Assembly (NCBI RefSeq): GCF_003318235.1
Contig: NZ_QOCG01000030.1
Span: 588,580-652,579 of the forward strand
Reading direction: 5' to 3'
DNA from: Loktanella sp. D2R18
GTDB lineage: Bacteria; Pseudomonadota; Alphaproteobacteria; Rhodobacterales; Rhodobacteraceae
Length of the DNA: 64,000 bases
Within the stretch, counting starts at the first letter, position 1, and each line of letters begins with the position of its first letter. Of this stretch, positions 52,407 through 61,360 are shown piece after piece. A program made the translations under genes and the position numbers. The notes beneath the pieces were generated by a model that did no database searches, had not been told where the DNA came from, and worked only from the letters and a program-made list of their open reading frames with translations.

Positions 52407-53312
52407 ATGAAAATCGCAATGCTCGCCCGAAATCCCAACCTATATTCCCACAAACGCCTTGTTGAAGCCGCTGAAACACGCGGGCATGAGATACGTATTG
52501 TTGACACCCTCCGGTGCTACATGAACATCGCCTCGCGAAAGCCCGAGATTTATTACAATGGCGAGAAGCTGACAGGTTATGACGCCGTAATCCCACGGAT
52601 TGGAGCCTCGATTACCTTTTACGGTATGGCGGTTTTGCGGCAATTTGAAATGATGGGCGTATACCCCCTAAACGAAAGTGTCGGGATTGGCCGGTCACGT
52701 GACAAACTGCGCTCGATGCAGTTGTTGGCCCGTGACGGCATCGGTCTGCCCGTCACCACCTTTGCCCATGACCCCAAGCAAACCGAAGAAGTGCTTAAGG
52801 TCGCAGGCAGCGCCCCCCTCGTTATTAAACTGCTGGAAGGGACACAGGGCATGGGTGTTGTTTTGGCTGATACGGATCGTTCCGCCAAATCGGTGATCGA
52901 AGCGTTTCGCGCCACGAAGACCAACATCTTGGTCCAAGAGTTTATCAAAGAGGCTGGCGGTACGGACATCCGCGCGATTGTTATCGGTGGTAAAGTTGTG
53001 GCTGCAATGAAACGCACAGGTGCAGAGGGTGAATTCCGCTCTAACTTGCATCTTGGTGGGTCTGCTGAAGTAATCAAACTTTCCCCCAAAGAACGCGCAA
53101 CCGCTGTTGGGGCGGCTAAGTCGATGGGATTGAATGCTTGTGGCGTAGACATGTTACGCGCAAACAGTGGTCCGCTTGTGATGGAAGTGAACTCTTCCCC
53201 CGGTCTGGAAGGCGTCGAGAAAGCGACCGGCCTGGATATCGCAGGCAAGATCATCGAACATATCGAAAAACATGCCAAACCCGGTGCAACCAAGACCAAA
53301 GGAAAGGGTTAA
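52407..53312 (+). CDS. rimK: Ribosomal protein S6--L-glutamate ligase RimK
   Basis: 301 residues, ATP-grasp ligase that adds glutamate to the C-terminus of S6. [20 protein letters not shown] and [20 protein letters not shown] form the N-terminal domain. The ATP-grasp core includes [18 protein letters not shown] and [20 protein letters not shown], and metal ligands are in [17 protein letters not shown]. Length and motifs are complete. AAAAGGAG precedes the ATG. Confidence 0.93.
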   Translation: MKIAMLARNPNLYSHKRLVEAAETRGHEIRIVDTLRCYMNIASRKPEIYYNGEKLTGYDAVIPRIGASITFYGMAVLRQFEMMGVYPLNESVGIGRSRDKLRSMQLLARDGIGLPVTTFAHDPKQTEEVLKVAGSAPLVIKLLEGTQGMGVVLADTDRSAKSVIEAFRATKTNILVQEFIKEAGGTDIRAIVIGGKVVAAMKRTGAEGEFRSNLHLGGSAEVIKLSPKERATAVGAAKSMGLNACGVDMLRANSGPLVMEVNSSPGLEGVEKATGLDIAGKIIEHIEKHAKPGATKTKGKG

Positions 53313-54356
53313 GTGCTGAAGCGCCCAGATTTCAAAATCGGGAATACCATCATCCCAGCAGGTTCCCGACAAACGGTGAACCTGCCTGTGAGTGTGTTAT
53401 CTGATCATACCCCGGTTTCGATGTCGGTGCATGTCATCCATGGCCGTCTTGATGGACCAACCATCTTTGTCAGCGCGGGTATCCATGGGGACGAAGTGAT
53501 TGGTGTGGAGATTGTTCGCCGTCTATTGCGGTCACCCAGCATGGGCACCGTCAAAGGTACTCTGATCGTGGTTCCGATTGTGAACACATATGGGTTCCTA
53601 AATCACTCCCGCTATCTGCCTGATCGACGTGACTTGAACCGCATGTTTCCCGGCACTGAAACAGGCTCGCTTGCATCGCGACTGGCACATATCTTCACGA
53701 CCGAGATTGTCGCAAGATGCGACCTCGGGATTGACCTGCATTCGGCGGCCATTCATCGCACGAACTATCCCCAAATCCGTGTGTCGCCCGACAACCCAGA
53801 CATGCTGGACCTTGCAAACGTCTTTGGCGCACCGATCATCATGCAATCGTCGGTGCGCGAAGGATCATTGCGCGGGTCCGCGAAGGATATGGGGATTGAC
53901 GTCCTGCTATTCGAAGCTGGCGAGGGTTTGCGGTTTGATGAATACTCTGTTCGGTCAGGTGTTGCAGGCATTCTGCGGGTTCTGCGTTACAAGGGCATGG
54001 TTGCGGGCAAAGGTATCGCCAAAGCAAAAACGCAGCCGCAGTTTTGTCCGTCAAGTAAGTGGTTGCGTGCGCCCATCGGCGGGCTGTTGCGAACCTTCAA
54101 GGCCGATGGTGACCTCGTCCGTGAAGGCGATGTGATGGCGTCCGTATCCGACCCCTTTGGTGAACAGGAAGAAGAATTGATTGCGCCCTTCGATGGTATC
54201 GTCGTGGGACGGGCGGTCATGCCTATCGTGAACGAAGGCGATGCCATCTTTCACCTCGCCCGCGTCAAATCGGTCGAAACGGTTGAAGGCAAGGTTGAGG
54301 ATCTGAGCACCCAACTGAGCGATGATCCAATGTTTGATGAGGATGAGATCATATAG
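53313..54356 (+). CDS. Succinylglutamate desuccinylase/aspartoacylase family protein (RimK-associated)
   Basis: 347 residues, GTG start directly after the rimK stop. Zinc carboxypeptidase-like motifs: FVSAGIHGDEVIGVEIVRR (H and E ligands), DRRDLNRMFPGTETG, and IDLHSAAIHRTNYPQIRV (second His). ADGDLVREGDVMASVSDPFG with IVGRAVMPIVNEGDAIFHL forms a C-terminal biotinyl-like beta domain common in this family. Genes of this type travel with RimK and may hydrolyse glutamyl or acyl-amino acid bonds. Last gene of the mgtE operon. Confidence 0.87.
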   Translation: MLKRPDFKIGNTIIPAGSRQTVNLPVSVLSDHTPVSMSVHVIHGRLDGPTIFVSAGIHGDEVIGVEIVRRLLRSPSMGTVKGTLIVVPIVNTYGFLNHSRYLPDRRDLNRMFPGTETGSLASRLAHIFTTEIVARCDLGIDLHSAAIHRTNYPQIRVSPDNPDMLDLANVFGAPIIMQSSVREGSLRGSAKDMGIDVLLFEAGEGLRFDEYSVRSGVAGILRVLRYKGMVAGKGIAKAKTQPQFCPSSKWLRAPIGGLLRTFKADGDLVREGDVMASVSDPFGEQEEELIAPFDGIVVGRAVMPIVNEGDAIFHLARVKSVETVEGKVEDLSTQLSDDPMFDEDEII

Positions 54357-54425
54357 ATCATTGTATTTGCAATTATCGTTTTAAGTATAAATATTTAGAA
54401 TTTCTATCATGTATAGAAGTTCGTT

Positions 54426-54497
54426 ATCCCCCATCACAGCAGAGATGCTCCTGTCCCTATGAAGGAACGGGTAACTTGTTGGGAAAGACTTAAACCG
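54426..54497 (+). promoter_or_regulatory. Conserved structured leader, copy 1
   Basis: The 72 nt before the lipoprotein gene align closely with the leader at 62,965. Shared parts are ATCCCC, AGCA-GAGA-TGCT (a 4-bp stem with a GNRA loop), a second stem CCTGTCC / GGAACGGG, and CTTGTTGGGAAAG next to the start codon. The second stem differs from the other copy by changes that largely keep pairing. Candidate cis-regulatory RNA; no known family assigned. Confidence 0.55.
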
Positions 54498-54692
54498 ATG
54501 AACAAAGTTCTGATTTTTGTAATAACCGCAGCAATCACGCTGTCCGCTTGTACTGCTGAAAAGGTTGTGGACAACACTGTCGGCGGAACATTGTTTGTTG
54601 GCCAAACTGCTGTCAAAGGTGCTGTAGGTGCGGGTAAACTTGTCGTACGCGGCACTGGTGCTGCGATTAACGCAGCTACCAGAAGCGAATGA
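54498..54692 (+). CDS. Small envelope lipoprotein
   Basis: 64 residues. Signal MNKVLIFVITAAITLSACTA with a lipobox (LSAC, Cys at residue 18), then a short Gly/Ala/Val-rich region (NTVGGTLFVGQTAVKGAVGA). Probably anchored in a membrane on the periplasmic side. Resembles small entericidin-like or hypothetical lipoproteins of Rhodobacteraceae; function unknown. GGGAAAGA lies upstream within the conserved leader. Confidence 0.75.
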   Translation: MNKVLIFVITAAITLSACTAEKVVDNTVGGTLFVGQTAVKGAVGAGKLVVRGTGAAINAATRSE

Positions 54693-54881
54693 GCGAACAG
54701 CCAGCTCAAAATCGCGCTTGCCGTTTCACTGATCTCATTGACCGTGACACTCTCTGTTTGGGAGGCTGCAGAGATTGAAATCAGCTTCCTCAGTTGGACT
54801 TGGGAAACCCGGCGTTTCTTAATCGTCGCAGGCAGCATTGCCATTGGTATAAGATCGATGTTGAGTGTTTCACGGCGGTGA
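54693..54881 (+). pseudogene. Open frame directly after the lipoprotein stop, LapA-like
   Basis: The frame of the lipoprotein gene stays open for 62 codons beyond its TGA. The translation, with LKIALAVSLISLTVTLSVWE, then AAEIEISFLSWTWETRRFLI and VAGSIAIGI, looks like a small membrane protein of the LapA/DUF1049 type. There is no ATG at the start and no binding site, so it is either a decayed gene, a TGA-readthrough extension, or initiated at an unusual codon. Confidence 0.35.
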
Positions 54882-54952
54882 TGCCGTTGTCTTGTGTTCT
54901 GTAAAGTCAAATGCCACGCTACGCCAAAGCGCTTGATTGATCGAAAGTAGAT

Positions 54953-55924
54953 ATGTCATTGACTTCAATTCAGCCAATTTGCGCATTCGATGTCGATAGC
55001 GACGGGCATGCAAAGCCAATCACCGATCAAGAATACGACTTGGCTCCGGATGAACAGTCGAGCTACCGCTGGATTCACCTGGATCTAAACGATCCTAAAA
55101 TCAAGGTTTGGGCAGCAGAGAAGCTGCCCGAAATCGCCGCCAGCGCCTTGTTGCAAAGCGAAACGCGGCCCAGATGCGATGCGCTTGGCGACGGGATGAT
55201 CCTGAACCTACGCGGGGTCAATTTGAACCCGGAAGCAAGCCCTGAAGACATGGTTTCACTGCGTCTATGGGTGACGCCAAATTGCATCATTTCGGCGCGT
55301 CTGAGAAAGGTCTGGGCCATTGACACTATTCGGCAAGGCGCATTGTCAGGCAAAGCGCCAGTTACAGTTGGTGCCTTCATGGCAGAGCTTACTCACGGAC
55401 TGTCCAAGCGGATCGAAGGTGTCTCACTGGAATTGGAGGACAATACCGATGATCTGGAGGAGATGGCGCTTGGCGGACATAAGATACAGCCCGAAACAGT
55501 CGCCGTGCTACGCCAAACAGTGATCAAGATGCGCCGTTTCCTGAACCCCCAACGCGAGGCGCTGGATGCCTTGGCGAATTGGAACGGCGCGCTCATTGAA
55601 GAGACTGCGTTGGTTTTGATCCGAGAGACCTGTAACCGGTCGCGCCGTTCAGTCGAGGCGTTAGATGCCACCCGCGAACGCCTTTCCGTTATTCAGGATC
55701 ACATCGACGCGGATCGCGCGCAGGCACTAACACGCAACGGGTATCTTTTGTCTGTCGTCGCGGCGATTTTCTTGCCACTGGGTTTTCTGACCGGATTGTT
55801 CGGGGTGAATGTGGGCGGCATGCCGGGCGTTGAAGCGCCAAATGCTTTCTGGACCTTGACCGTTGCCTCCGCTGTTACTGGTATCTTGTTGTACCTCGTC
55901 TTCAAATTTTCAAAATGGCTGTGA
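54953..55924 (+). CDS. zntB: CorA-family zinc transporter ZntB
   Basis: 323 residues. A large cytoplasmic N-terminal domain and long stalk helix (about 160-265) precede two C-terminal TM helices. The pore signature reads GLFGVNVGGMPG, the GxN motif in the form typical of ZntB rather than the GMN of CorA. It transports Zn across the inner membrane. Follows the lipoprotein gene after a 260-bp gap. Confidence 0.88.
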   Translation: MSLTSIQPICAFDVDSDGHAKPITDQEYDLAPDEQSSYRWIHLDLNDPKIKVWAAEKLPEIAASALLQSETRPRCDALGDGMILNLRGVNLNPEASPEDMVSLRLWVTPNCIISARLRKVWAIDTIRQGALSGKAPVTVGAFMAELTHGLSKRIEGVSLELEDNTDDLEEMALGGHKIQPETVAVLRQTVIKMRRFLNPQREALDALANWNGALIEETALVLIRETCNRSRRSVEALDATRERLSVIQDHIDADRAQALTRNGYLLSVVAAIFLPLGFLTGLFGVNVGGMPGVEAPNAFWTLTVASAVTGILLYLVFKFSKWL

Positions 55925-55943
55925 CCTCGAAGGAATTTAGAAA

Positions 55944-57194
55944 ATGGTAAGAGGTCTATTGCCCGTCTCTGCATTGCTTTTGGGATCAGCGTTCCTGCTG
56001 TTTGCGGGGGGCGTGAACGGGCTGATCTTGCCTGTGCGCGGCGAGATTGAGGGGTTTTCAGCGGCGTCGCTTGGTCTGTTGGGGACCGGCTGGGCCATCG
56101 GATACGTTGCAGGATGTCTGCTAACGCCCACACTGGTTGCCAACGTCGGCCATATCCGGTCCTTCAGTGTGATGTGCGCTTTGGCAGCGATCACAGTGCT
56201 TATGGCGCTAATCTTCCTCACACCTTACATCTGGATACCACTGCGCGCGATTTCCGGTTTCTGCTTTGCGGGGGCTGCGATGATCGTCGAAAGTTGGTTG
56301 AACGAACGGTCCGACAGCGCCTCACGCGGCAAGGTTTTCGGGTTCTACACGATGATCAATCTTGGCGCGATGACCGCAGGGCAGATGGTGATCACACTTG
56401 GGGACGCATCTGGGTATTTGTTCTTTGTCGTTGCCGCGATGGTCTATTGTCTGGCGTTGCTGCCGACAGCACTTACAGCTTCCGCGACGCCGACGGCCCT
56501 TGTCAGCGTCAAACTGGACCTGCGGGGCCTTTGGCGCAACTCGCCCATCGCTGTTTTTGCAATCCTGATGGTCGGCATATCCAACGCGACCTTTGGCACA
56601 TTGGCGGCGGTCTACGGCGCACGTGCCGGTCTTTCGATTGCTGAGATTGCACTTTTTGCCAGTATTCCGATCCTCGCTGGGGCGCTTGCACAGGTGCCCG
56701 TCGGCATATTATCTGACAAGTTCGACCGCCGGAAGGTGTTGATGGGTACGGCTGCAATCGCGGTCTTGGCCGATTTGATTTTTGTCTTCTCCGGTATCTC
56801 CACGCCATTGGCGATCTTGGCCATGTCCGGCGTGTTTGGTGCATCGGTCTTTGCGATGTACCCTGTCATCGTGGCCCACGCGAGTGATCATGCCGCACCG
56901 GGAACCTTCATTCAGGTCAGCGGCGGGCTGCTGTTGGTGTTCGGAATAGGATCGATCATCGGGCCAACGGTGGCAGGCTTTGCCATGACGTCATTTGGCA
57001 ACAACAGCATGTTTGCCGTCACGGGTTTCGCGCACGTCCTTCTGCTTGGCTTTGCCGCCCTGCGATTGCGGAAAAGAGCCGCCGTTGCGCCTGAAGAAAA
57101 GGTGGCATTCCAAGCAGCACCGCTCCCACGTTCGACGACGCCTGAAACTGCCGTGCTGGCAGAGAAGGAAGAAGGGCCTGCATCTGATAAATGA
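55944..57194 (+). CDS. MFS transporter, YcaD-like
   Basis: 416 residues with 12 predicted TM helices. SAFLLFAGGVNGLILPVRGE in TM1 and RAISGFCFAGAAMIVESWLN in TM4 are typical of the YcaD/TsgA-like MFS subgroup, and the second motif-A-like loop is VGILSDKFDRRKVL. The last 40 residues are hydrophilic. Starts 19 bp after zntB, so probably cotranscribed. Substrate unknown. Confidence 0.85.
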   Translation: MVRGLLPVSALLLGSAFLLFAGGVNGLILPVRGEIEGFSAASLGLLGTGWAIGYVAGCLLTPTLVANVGHIRSFSVMCALAAITVLMALIFLTPYIWIPLRAISGFCFAGAAMIVESWLNERSDSASRGKVFGFYTMINLGAMTAGQMVITLGDASGYLFFVVAAMVYCLALLPTALTASATPTALVSVKLDLRGLWRNSPIAVFAILMVGISNATFGTLAAVYGARAGLSIAEIALFASIPILAGALAQVPVGILSDKFDRRKVLMGTAAIAVLADLIFVFSGISTPLAILAMSGVFGASVFAMYPVIVAHASDHAAPGTFIQVSGGLLLVFGIGSIIGPTVAGFAMTSFGNNSMFAVTGFAHVLLLGFAALRLRKRAAVAPEEKVAFQAAPLPRSTTPETAVLAEKEEGPASDK

Positions 57195-57231
57195 CCGGCT
57201 GAACGCCAACCAGAACGCGCTAGTCAAGACA

Positions 57232-57871
57232 TTAACGCTCTAAGGCACCTTTGCCGGACAGGATGTGATCACGGAATTTGGCGATGCGGGCGACGCGTGT
57301 TTCAGGCTTCTTGGCGGCGTTAAGGTTGATGGCATAGCTTTTTTTGTCGCCCGCGTGTCAGACCGTGAAACGCCTCCGCCAATTCAGGGTCGGCATCCAG
57401 AGCCTCTATCAACTCATCGGGCAATTCAAACGTTGTGACGATTTTAGAAGGCAGAATTCCGGCCACTGCATAGCCCATCGCCTCTTCCAGATAGGCAACA
57501 ATAACGGGTTTCATCTCGGTCGCTTGATCATTGGACGTGAAGCGGATCATGCCCGCATTCTGCGTATTCGAGCCCCGTTTTTCCAACACTCCCCGCGCAT
57601 CCTTCATCAATGCAGGATTGAAAAAGTTCAGCCGGAAGTCATCACGGAAGGCCCCCAAGATCGCAATATTGCGCTGCTCATGCATATAGCAGGGATGGCC
57701 CCACTTCACCGTTTCAACCAGCCCTGCGTCTATGCAATAGCTTCTTAGTATGGCAAGTCCTTTGGCCCACTTTCTGGTCGAACAATCCGGCGTCGCAAAG
57801 CGCTTGCATCGCCCACAGCCTTTGGTGAAGTAGTCCTCAATATTTTCAATCATGCAGGGTTCATCGCTCAT
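57232..57871 (-). pseudogene. YdeI/OmdA-like protein gene with a frameshift in an A7 run
   Basis: From 57871 the frame encodes a DUF1801/YdeI-type protein (TRKWAKGLAILRSYCIDAGL, VETVKWGHPCYMHEQRNIAI) but stops at 57,320 after GLTRGRQKKLCHQP. Removing one base from the seven-A run (plus-strand T7 at 57339-57345) restores GRQKSYAINLNAAKKPETR and continues through ARIAKFRDHILSGKGALER to a stop at 57,232, the normal family ending. So one extra A breaks the gene, or the run supports slippage. The start overlaps the PsiE-like gene by 11 bp. Confidence 0.75.
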
Positions 57872-58304
57872 CCATCTTGCGCGTGAACCAGTATGCGGCA
57901 GAGAGCGCCAATGCGACAGAGGCCAATGCGGCCAGTAGTCCTGCTGATACCGTGCTGAGATCAATCAACATTATTTTGCGCACAACCGCCATCATGCCGA
58001 TCAGGATAATTTCCTGTGCCTGAACAATGGTCGAGTGTTCCCGCAAATGCCGCAAGATCGTGTTGCCGAGTTCAAGGGCGATGAGAACGGTAAGCACCAT
58101 CGCGAACAATACCTGTAAGGAATAGACGTTCTTTACATCCCAAGAGGTAAACGCGGCATCAAAAATGGCCAATGCCAATCGGATGAGCGCAAAGATCGTG
58201 ATCAGAGCAATGACGCCGTAAAGAATGATAATGACAATCTCTTCAAATCGATGTGCAAACCGCAAGACTTTGTCGGTCTCGACACTTTGTTCGGGTTGTT
58301 TCAT
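57861..58304 (-). CDS. PsiE-like (phosphate-starvation-inducible) membrane protein
   Basis: 147 residues with four hydrophobic segments: VIIILYGVIALITIFALIRL, VLFAMVLTVLIALELGNTIL, IVQAQEIILIGMMAVVRKIM and a C-terminal Ala/Leu-rich helix. This is the layout of the PsiE family, whose role is unknown. Start 58304 (MKQPEQSVETDKVLRFAHRF) is chosen because the longer frame covers the divergent promoter. No ideal ribosome binding site is visible. Confidence 0.75.
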   Translation of the reverse strand: MKQPEQSVETDKVLRFAHRFEEIVIIILYGVIALITIFALIRLALAIFDAAFTSWDVKNVYSLQVLFAMVLTVLIALELGNTILRHLREHSTIVQAQEIILIGMMAVVRKIMLIDLSTVSAGLLAALASVALALSAAYWFTRKMDER

Positions 58305-58380
58305 GGGAATATGCCTATATTGCTGGGCCGATAGGTATAGAGATGCACTCGGCCCGTAAAGCGCGATGAGGAAAACGAAA

Positions 58381-59337
58381 ATGGACGTTCTATTTCTTCT
58401 CGGCGGCCTTATTGGGCTGGTGATTGGCGGCGAAATGCTGGTGCGTGGTGCCGTTGCTGCCGCAGAACGCTTTGGCATTTCGCCGATGATTATTGGCCTG
58501 ACGCTGGTGGGTTTCGGAACATCCAGCCCCGAATTGGTGACCAGCATTCAGGCGGCTTTGGCCGGATCCCCGGGTATCGCCATGGGTAACGTTGTGGGCA
58601 GCAATATCGGAAACATCCTGCTGATCCTTGGGATCGCGACATTGCTGATGCCAATCGCTGTTGATCCACAGGTGCTGAAGCGCGACGGAACTGTTTTGGT
58701 GCTGGCATCGGCCGTTTGTGTTGTCGCCGTGCTGCTTGGGGATATCGGTCGCATGGCGGGTGGTACCATGATCACACTGCTCTGTGTTTATCTTGGCGTG
58801 ACGCTGTTTTTGGAACGGCGCAAGTCCTCGCCTGTGGCTGAGCTATATAGCGCTGAGGCTACCCTCGTGACGGCCCCGACTACAAGCCTCGGAAAGTCGC
58901 TGCTGATCGCGGGTGTGGGGTTGGTAGTCACCATTCTCGCTGCACGCTATCTGATCCTTGGCGCGGTTTCCCTTGCACAAGCCGTAGGACTGTCCGAGAC
59001 CGTGATTGGCTTAACCATTGTCGCCATCGGGACCTCGATGCCTGAACTGGTGACTTCGATCATTGCCATCCGCAAAGGTCAGGGGGATGTGGCATTGGGC
59101 AACATCATTGGTAGCAACATTTTCAACATTCTGGGCATTTTGGGCATTACAGCACTGGTCCAGCCGCTAAGCGTCCCACCAGAGATCGCCAAGCTCGATA
59201 TCTGGGTGATGAGCCTTGCGACGCTCGCGTTGATCATATTCGCGCGCACTGGCTGGCAGATCGGGCGGCGTGAAGGTTTCGGCCTGCTTTCGGCCTATGT
59301 CGTTTATGTTGGATATCTGCTAATTGGTTCGAATTGA
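58381..59337 (+). CDS. Calcium/sodium antiporter (CaxA/YrbG-like)
   Basis: 318 residues with ten predicted TM helices. Two inverted copies of the alpha-repeat signature are clear: GLTLVGFGTSSPELVTSIQA with GNVVGSNIGNILLI, and GLTIVAIGTSMPELVTSIIA with GNIIGSNIFNILGI. These contain the ion-binding Glu/Asn residues of the Ca/cation antiporter superfamily. GAGGAAA precedes ATG 58381. Divergent from the PsiE-like gene. Confidence 0.92.
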   Translation: MDVLFLLGGLIGLVIGGEMLVRGAVAAAERFGISPMIIGLTLVGFGTSSPELVTSIQAALAGSPGIAMGNVVGSNIGNILLILGIATLLMPIAVDPQVLKRDGTVLVLASAVCVVAVLLGDIGRMAGGTMITLLCVYLGVTLFLERRKSSPVAELYSAEATLVTAPTTSLGKSLLIAGVGLVVTILAARYLILGAVSLAQAVGLSETVIGLTIVAIGTSMPELVTSIIAIRKGQGDVALGNIIGSNIFNILGILGITALVQPLSVPPEIAKLDIWVMSLATLALIIFARTGWQIGRREGFGLLSAYVVYVGYLLIGSN

Positions 59338-59342
59338 AAATT

Positions 59343-59368
59343 GCACGGGAGCCTCCCTTCTCCCGTGC
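59343..59368. terminator. Bidirectional terminator hairpin
   Basis: GCACGGGAG (59343-59351) pairs perfectly with CTCCCGTGC (59360-59368) around an 8-nt loop, exactly between the converging antiporter and SPW-like genes. Confidence 0.75.
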
Positions 59369-59375
59369 TTGGGTC

Positions 59376-59735
59376 CTAGATCGCGCGTCCAATTCCATGT
59401 CTTGTGAGACTGAAAAGGGCAATCACCAGGACCGCTAGACCGACAATGCCAGCGTTCCATTCAGCCACGCCGCCTATGCTAAAACCAAAGAACCAGGGTG
59501 CCATCATCAGCGTCATGGCTAGCAGGATACCAAGTCCCGTCAGCAAGATGTCGGGCCATCTAGAATTCAGCCCGGCCATCATCAATGCGAGCAGACCAAA
59601 GAACATCAGGATTGTCGCTTCTGAGGCAGTCGCATTCTGTGACAGGGACATTTGGCTGAACAACAAAAACGGCGATATGATCAGCCAGAGCCCAGCGACC
59701 ACATAGGTTTGCCGAAGGAATACAGATCTGTGCAT
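59376..59735 (-). CDS. SPW-repeat-like small membrane protein
   Basis: 119 residues with four hydrophobic helices in two similar halves. VAGLWLIISPFLLF and MMAPWFFGFSIGGVAEWNAG resemble the SPW-type repeat (W-x-I-S-P-F/W followed by a W-N-A-x-I-V-G helix). Function unknown. ATG 59735 has GAGAGA upstream; ATG 59762, overlapping the EF-hand gene by 8 bp, is the alternative and would indicate translational coupling. Confidence 0.55.
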   Translation of the reverse strand: MHRSVFLRQTYVVAGLWLIISPFLLFSQMSLSQNATASEATILMFFGLLALMMAGLNSRWPDILLTGLGILLAMTLMMAPWFFGFSIGGVAEWNAGIVGLAVLVIALFSLTRHGIGRAI

Positions 59736-59754
59736 GTCACGATCTCTCGGGCCT

Positions 59755-60003
59755 TCAAACATAGGCGTCTGCCTTTGAGATCAACATTGCATCGATCGCA
59801 ATCAGCATCTCTTCATCGTTGATAAGACCGTCACCATCAAAGTCGATTTCGATAAATCGTTCGTCAGTTATATCAAGATAGACTGCGCGCAGTTCAGTCA
59901 GTGAAGCGAAACCATCACGGTTTGTGTCCACATCAGTCGGCATTGCGCTTGCCATAGTGGCGGCAAGTGAGAGCACGACAGCAGCAAAGACCACTTGTTT
60001 CAT
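59755..60003 (-). CDS. Secreted EF-hand protein
   Basis: 82 residues. Signal peptide MKQVVFAAVVLSLAATMASA, then two calcium-binding loops: DVDTNRDGFASLTE and DFDGDGLINDEE, each with the Asp/Asn spacing of EF-hands. It would bind Ca in the periplasm. It lies near a Ca/Na antiporter gene and overlaps or abuts the SPW-like gene, suggesting a small Ca-related unit. Confidence 0.75.
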   Translation of the reverse strand: MKQVVFAAVVLSLAATMASAMPTDVDTNRDGFASLTELRAVYLDITDERFIEIDFDGDGLINDEEMLIAIDAMLISKADAYV

Positions 60004-60163
60004 CAGTTTGCCCCAGTTGTTCAAGCTTTGGCAGTGTTGCCATTTGAAACGCGCCTGATCACGGCGGGCGGCAGTCGCCCGCATCAATAAGGTCGCATAT
60101 TCTTTCAGTCTTGAATAACGAATTTAAAACGACGATGATATTTGAAATACCAATAGGTGCCGC

Positions 60164-61027
60164 ATGGATATCGAACTCGCACGGACGTTTTTGGCTGTTG
60201 TGGAAACGGGGAGTTTCCTTGATGCCGCCGACAAGGTGCATGTCACCCAATCGACCGTCAGCATGCGGATCAAAACGCTTGAGGAACAACTGGGGCATCC
60301 GGTCTTTGAGCGCAGCAAAACCGGCGCCAAACTGACACCTGCCGGACTGCACTTCCAACGGCATGCGATAACGCTGGTGCGCACTTGGACGCAGGCAAAA
60401 CTCGATGCGGCACTGCCTGCCGAACTGTATGCGTCACTGGAAATAGGCGCAGTCCCCAGCCTATGGGATGGGTTCCTGATTGAGGCAATGCCAACTTTGC
60501 AGGAAAGCTTGCCTAATGTGGCCATAAAAGCCACTTGGGCCAACACCGAGGATCTCAACCGGCAGATCGAGGATGGCGCACTTGATCTTGCGATTATGTA
60601 CCGGCCCAGAAATGCGATGGGGCTTGTTGCGTTGCAGCTGTTTGAGGATGAGTTGGTGCTTGTCAGTAGCGACAAAGACGACAACGGTGATCCGTTCGGC
60701 ACGTCGTATGTTTTTGTGGACTGGGGGCCAGAGTTCCGTGCGGATCACTTGCTGAATTTCCCTGATCTTGTCTCGCCTGGACTGCATTTGATGATCGGTA
60801 CACTTGGCTTGCAATACCTGCTTTCAACGCCTGCGTCGGGCTATTTTCCGCGCAGAATTGTAGAGGCGGACATCAAACGCGGGTCGTTGCGTCTGATCGA
60901 TGATGCGCCCCGGTTTGCCTATGCGGTACATGCGGTGTTCAACAAGGATCAGGAAGATAGTTTTCCAGGGCAGGCAGCACGACATCTTCAAAGCGTTTCG
61001 CGGTCCCTGACGATTGGTTCGCATTGA
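60164..61027 (+). CDS. LysR-family regulator (paralogue 1)
   Basis: 287 residues. MDIELARTFLAVVETGSFLD and VTQSTVSMRIKTLEEQLGHP form the HTH, and the effector domain follows from about residue 90. About 930 bp downstream another LysR gene shares the same opening and the YVFVDWGPEF segment in the effector domain, so the two arose by duplication or share a ligand type. Divergent from the EF-hand gene. Confidence 0.9.
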   Translation: MDIELARTFLAVVETGSFLDAADKVHVTQSTVSMRIKTLEEQLGHPVFERSKTGAKLTPAGLHFQRHAITLVRTWTQAKLDAALPAELYASLEIGAVPSLWDGFLIEAMPTLQESLPNVAIKATWANTEDLNRQIEDGALDLAIMYRPRNAMGLVALQLFEDELVLVSSDKDDNGDPFGTSYVFVDWGPEFRADHLLNFPDLVSPGLHLMIGTLGLQYLLSTPASGYFPRRIVEADIKRGSLRLIDDAPRFAYAVHAVFNKDQEDSFPGQAARHLQSVSRSLTIGSH

Positions 61028-61198
61028 ATACTGCGGATCGGCAACAGCCATCCTTTATGTCGAGCTACAAAAATACCCGCATGGTCATAGCAGACACATG
61101 CGGGCGCAGTCGTCTTCTTGGGTAATGCTCGTGGTCAGGTCACTTCAGGTACCCACCGTATCAAAACGGGTACGCGCACCCGGCAGTATCGAAACTGC

Positions 61199-61360
61199 CT
61201 AGCTCTCAATCGCCGAGCCGTAGAAATCTTCCCGCCATGTCTTGGCGTGTTTCTTGGCAAACTTACGCAATTGCTTTTGGGACTTCAGGCGGGACAGTAT
61301 GCTCGTGGGATTGCGATCTTCATCACGGAGATACTTGTCCACAGGTTTCCGTTTTGACAT
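61199..61360 (-). CDS. Small basic protein (53 residues)
   Basis: The frame reads MSKRKPVDKYLRDEDRNPTS, a Lys/Gln-rich helix, then HAKTWREDFYGSAIES. AAAGGAAG lies 7-8 nt upstream of the ATG, which strongly supports translation. No family recognised; charge and size suggest nucleic-acid or protein binding. It sits alone between two LysR genes. Confidence 0.6.
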   Translation of the reverse strand: MSKRKPVDKYLRDEDRNPTSILSRLKSQKQLRKFAKKHAKTWREDFYGSAIES

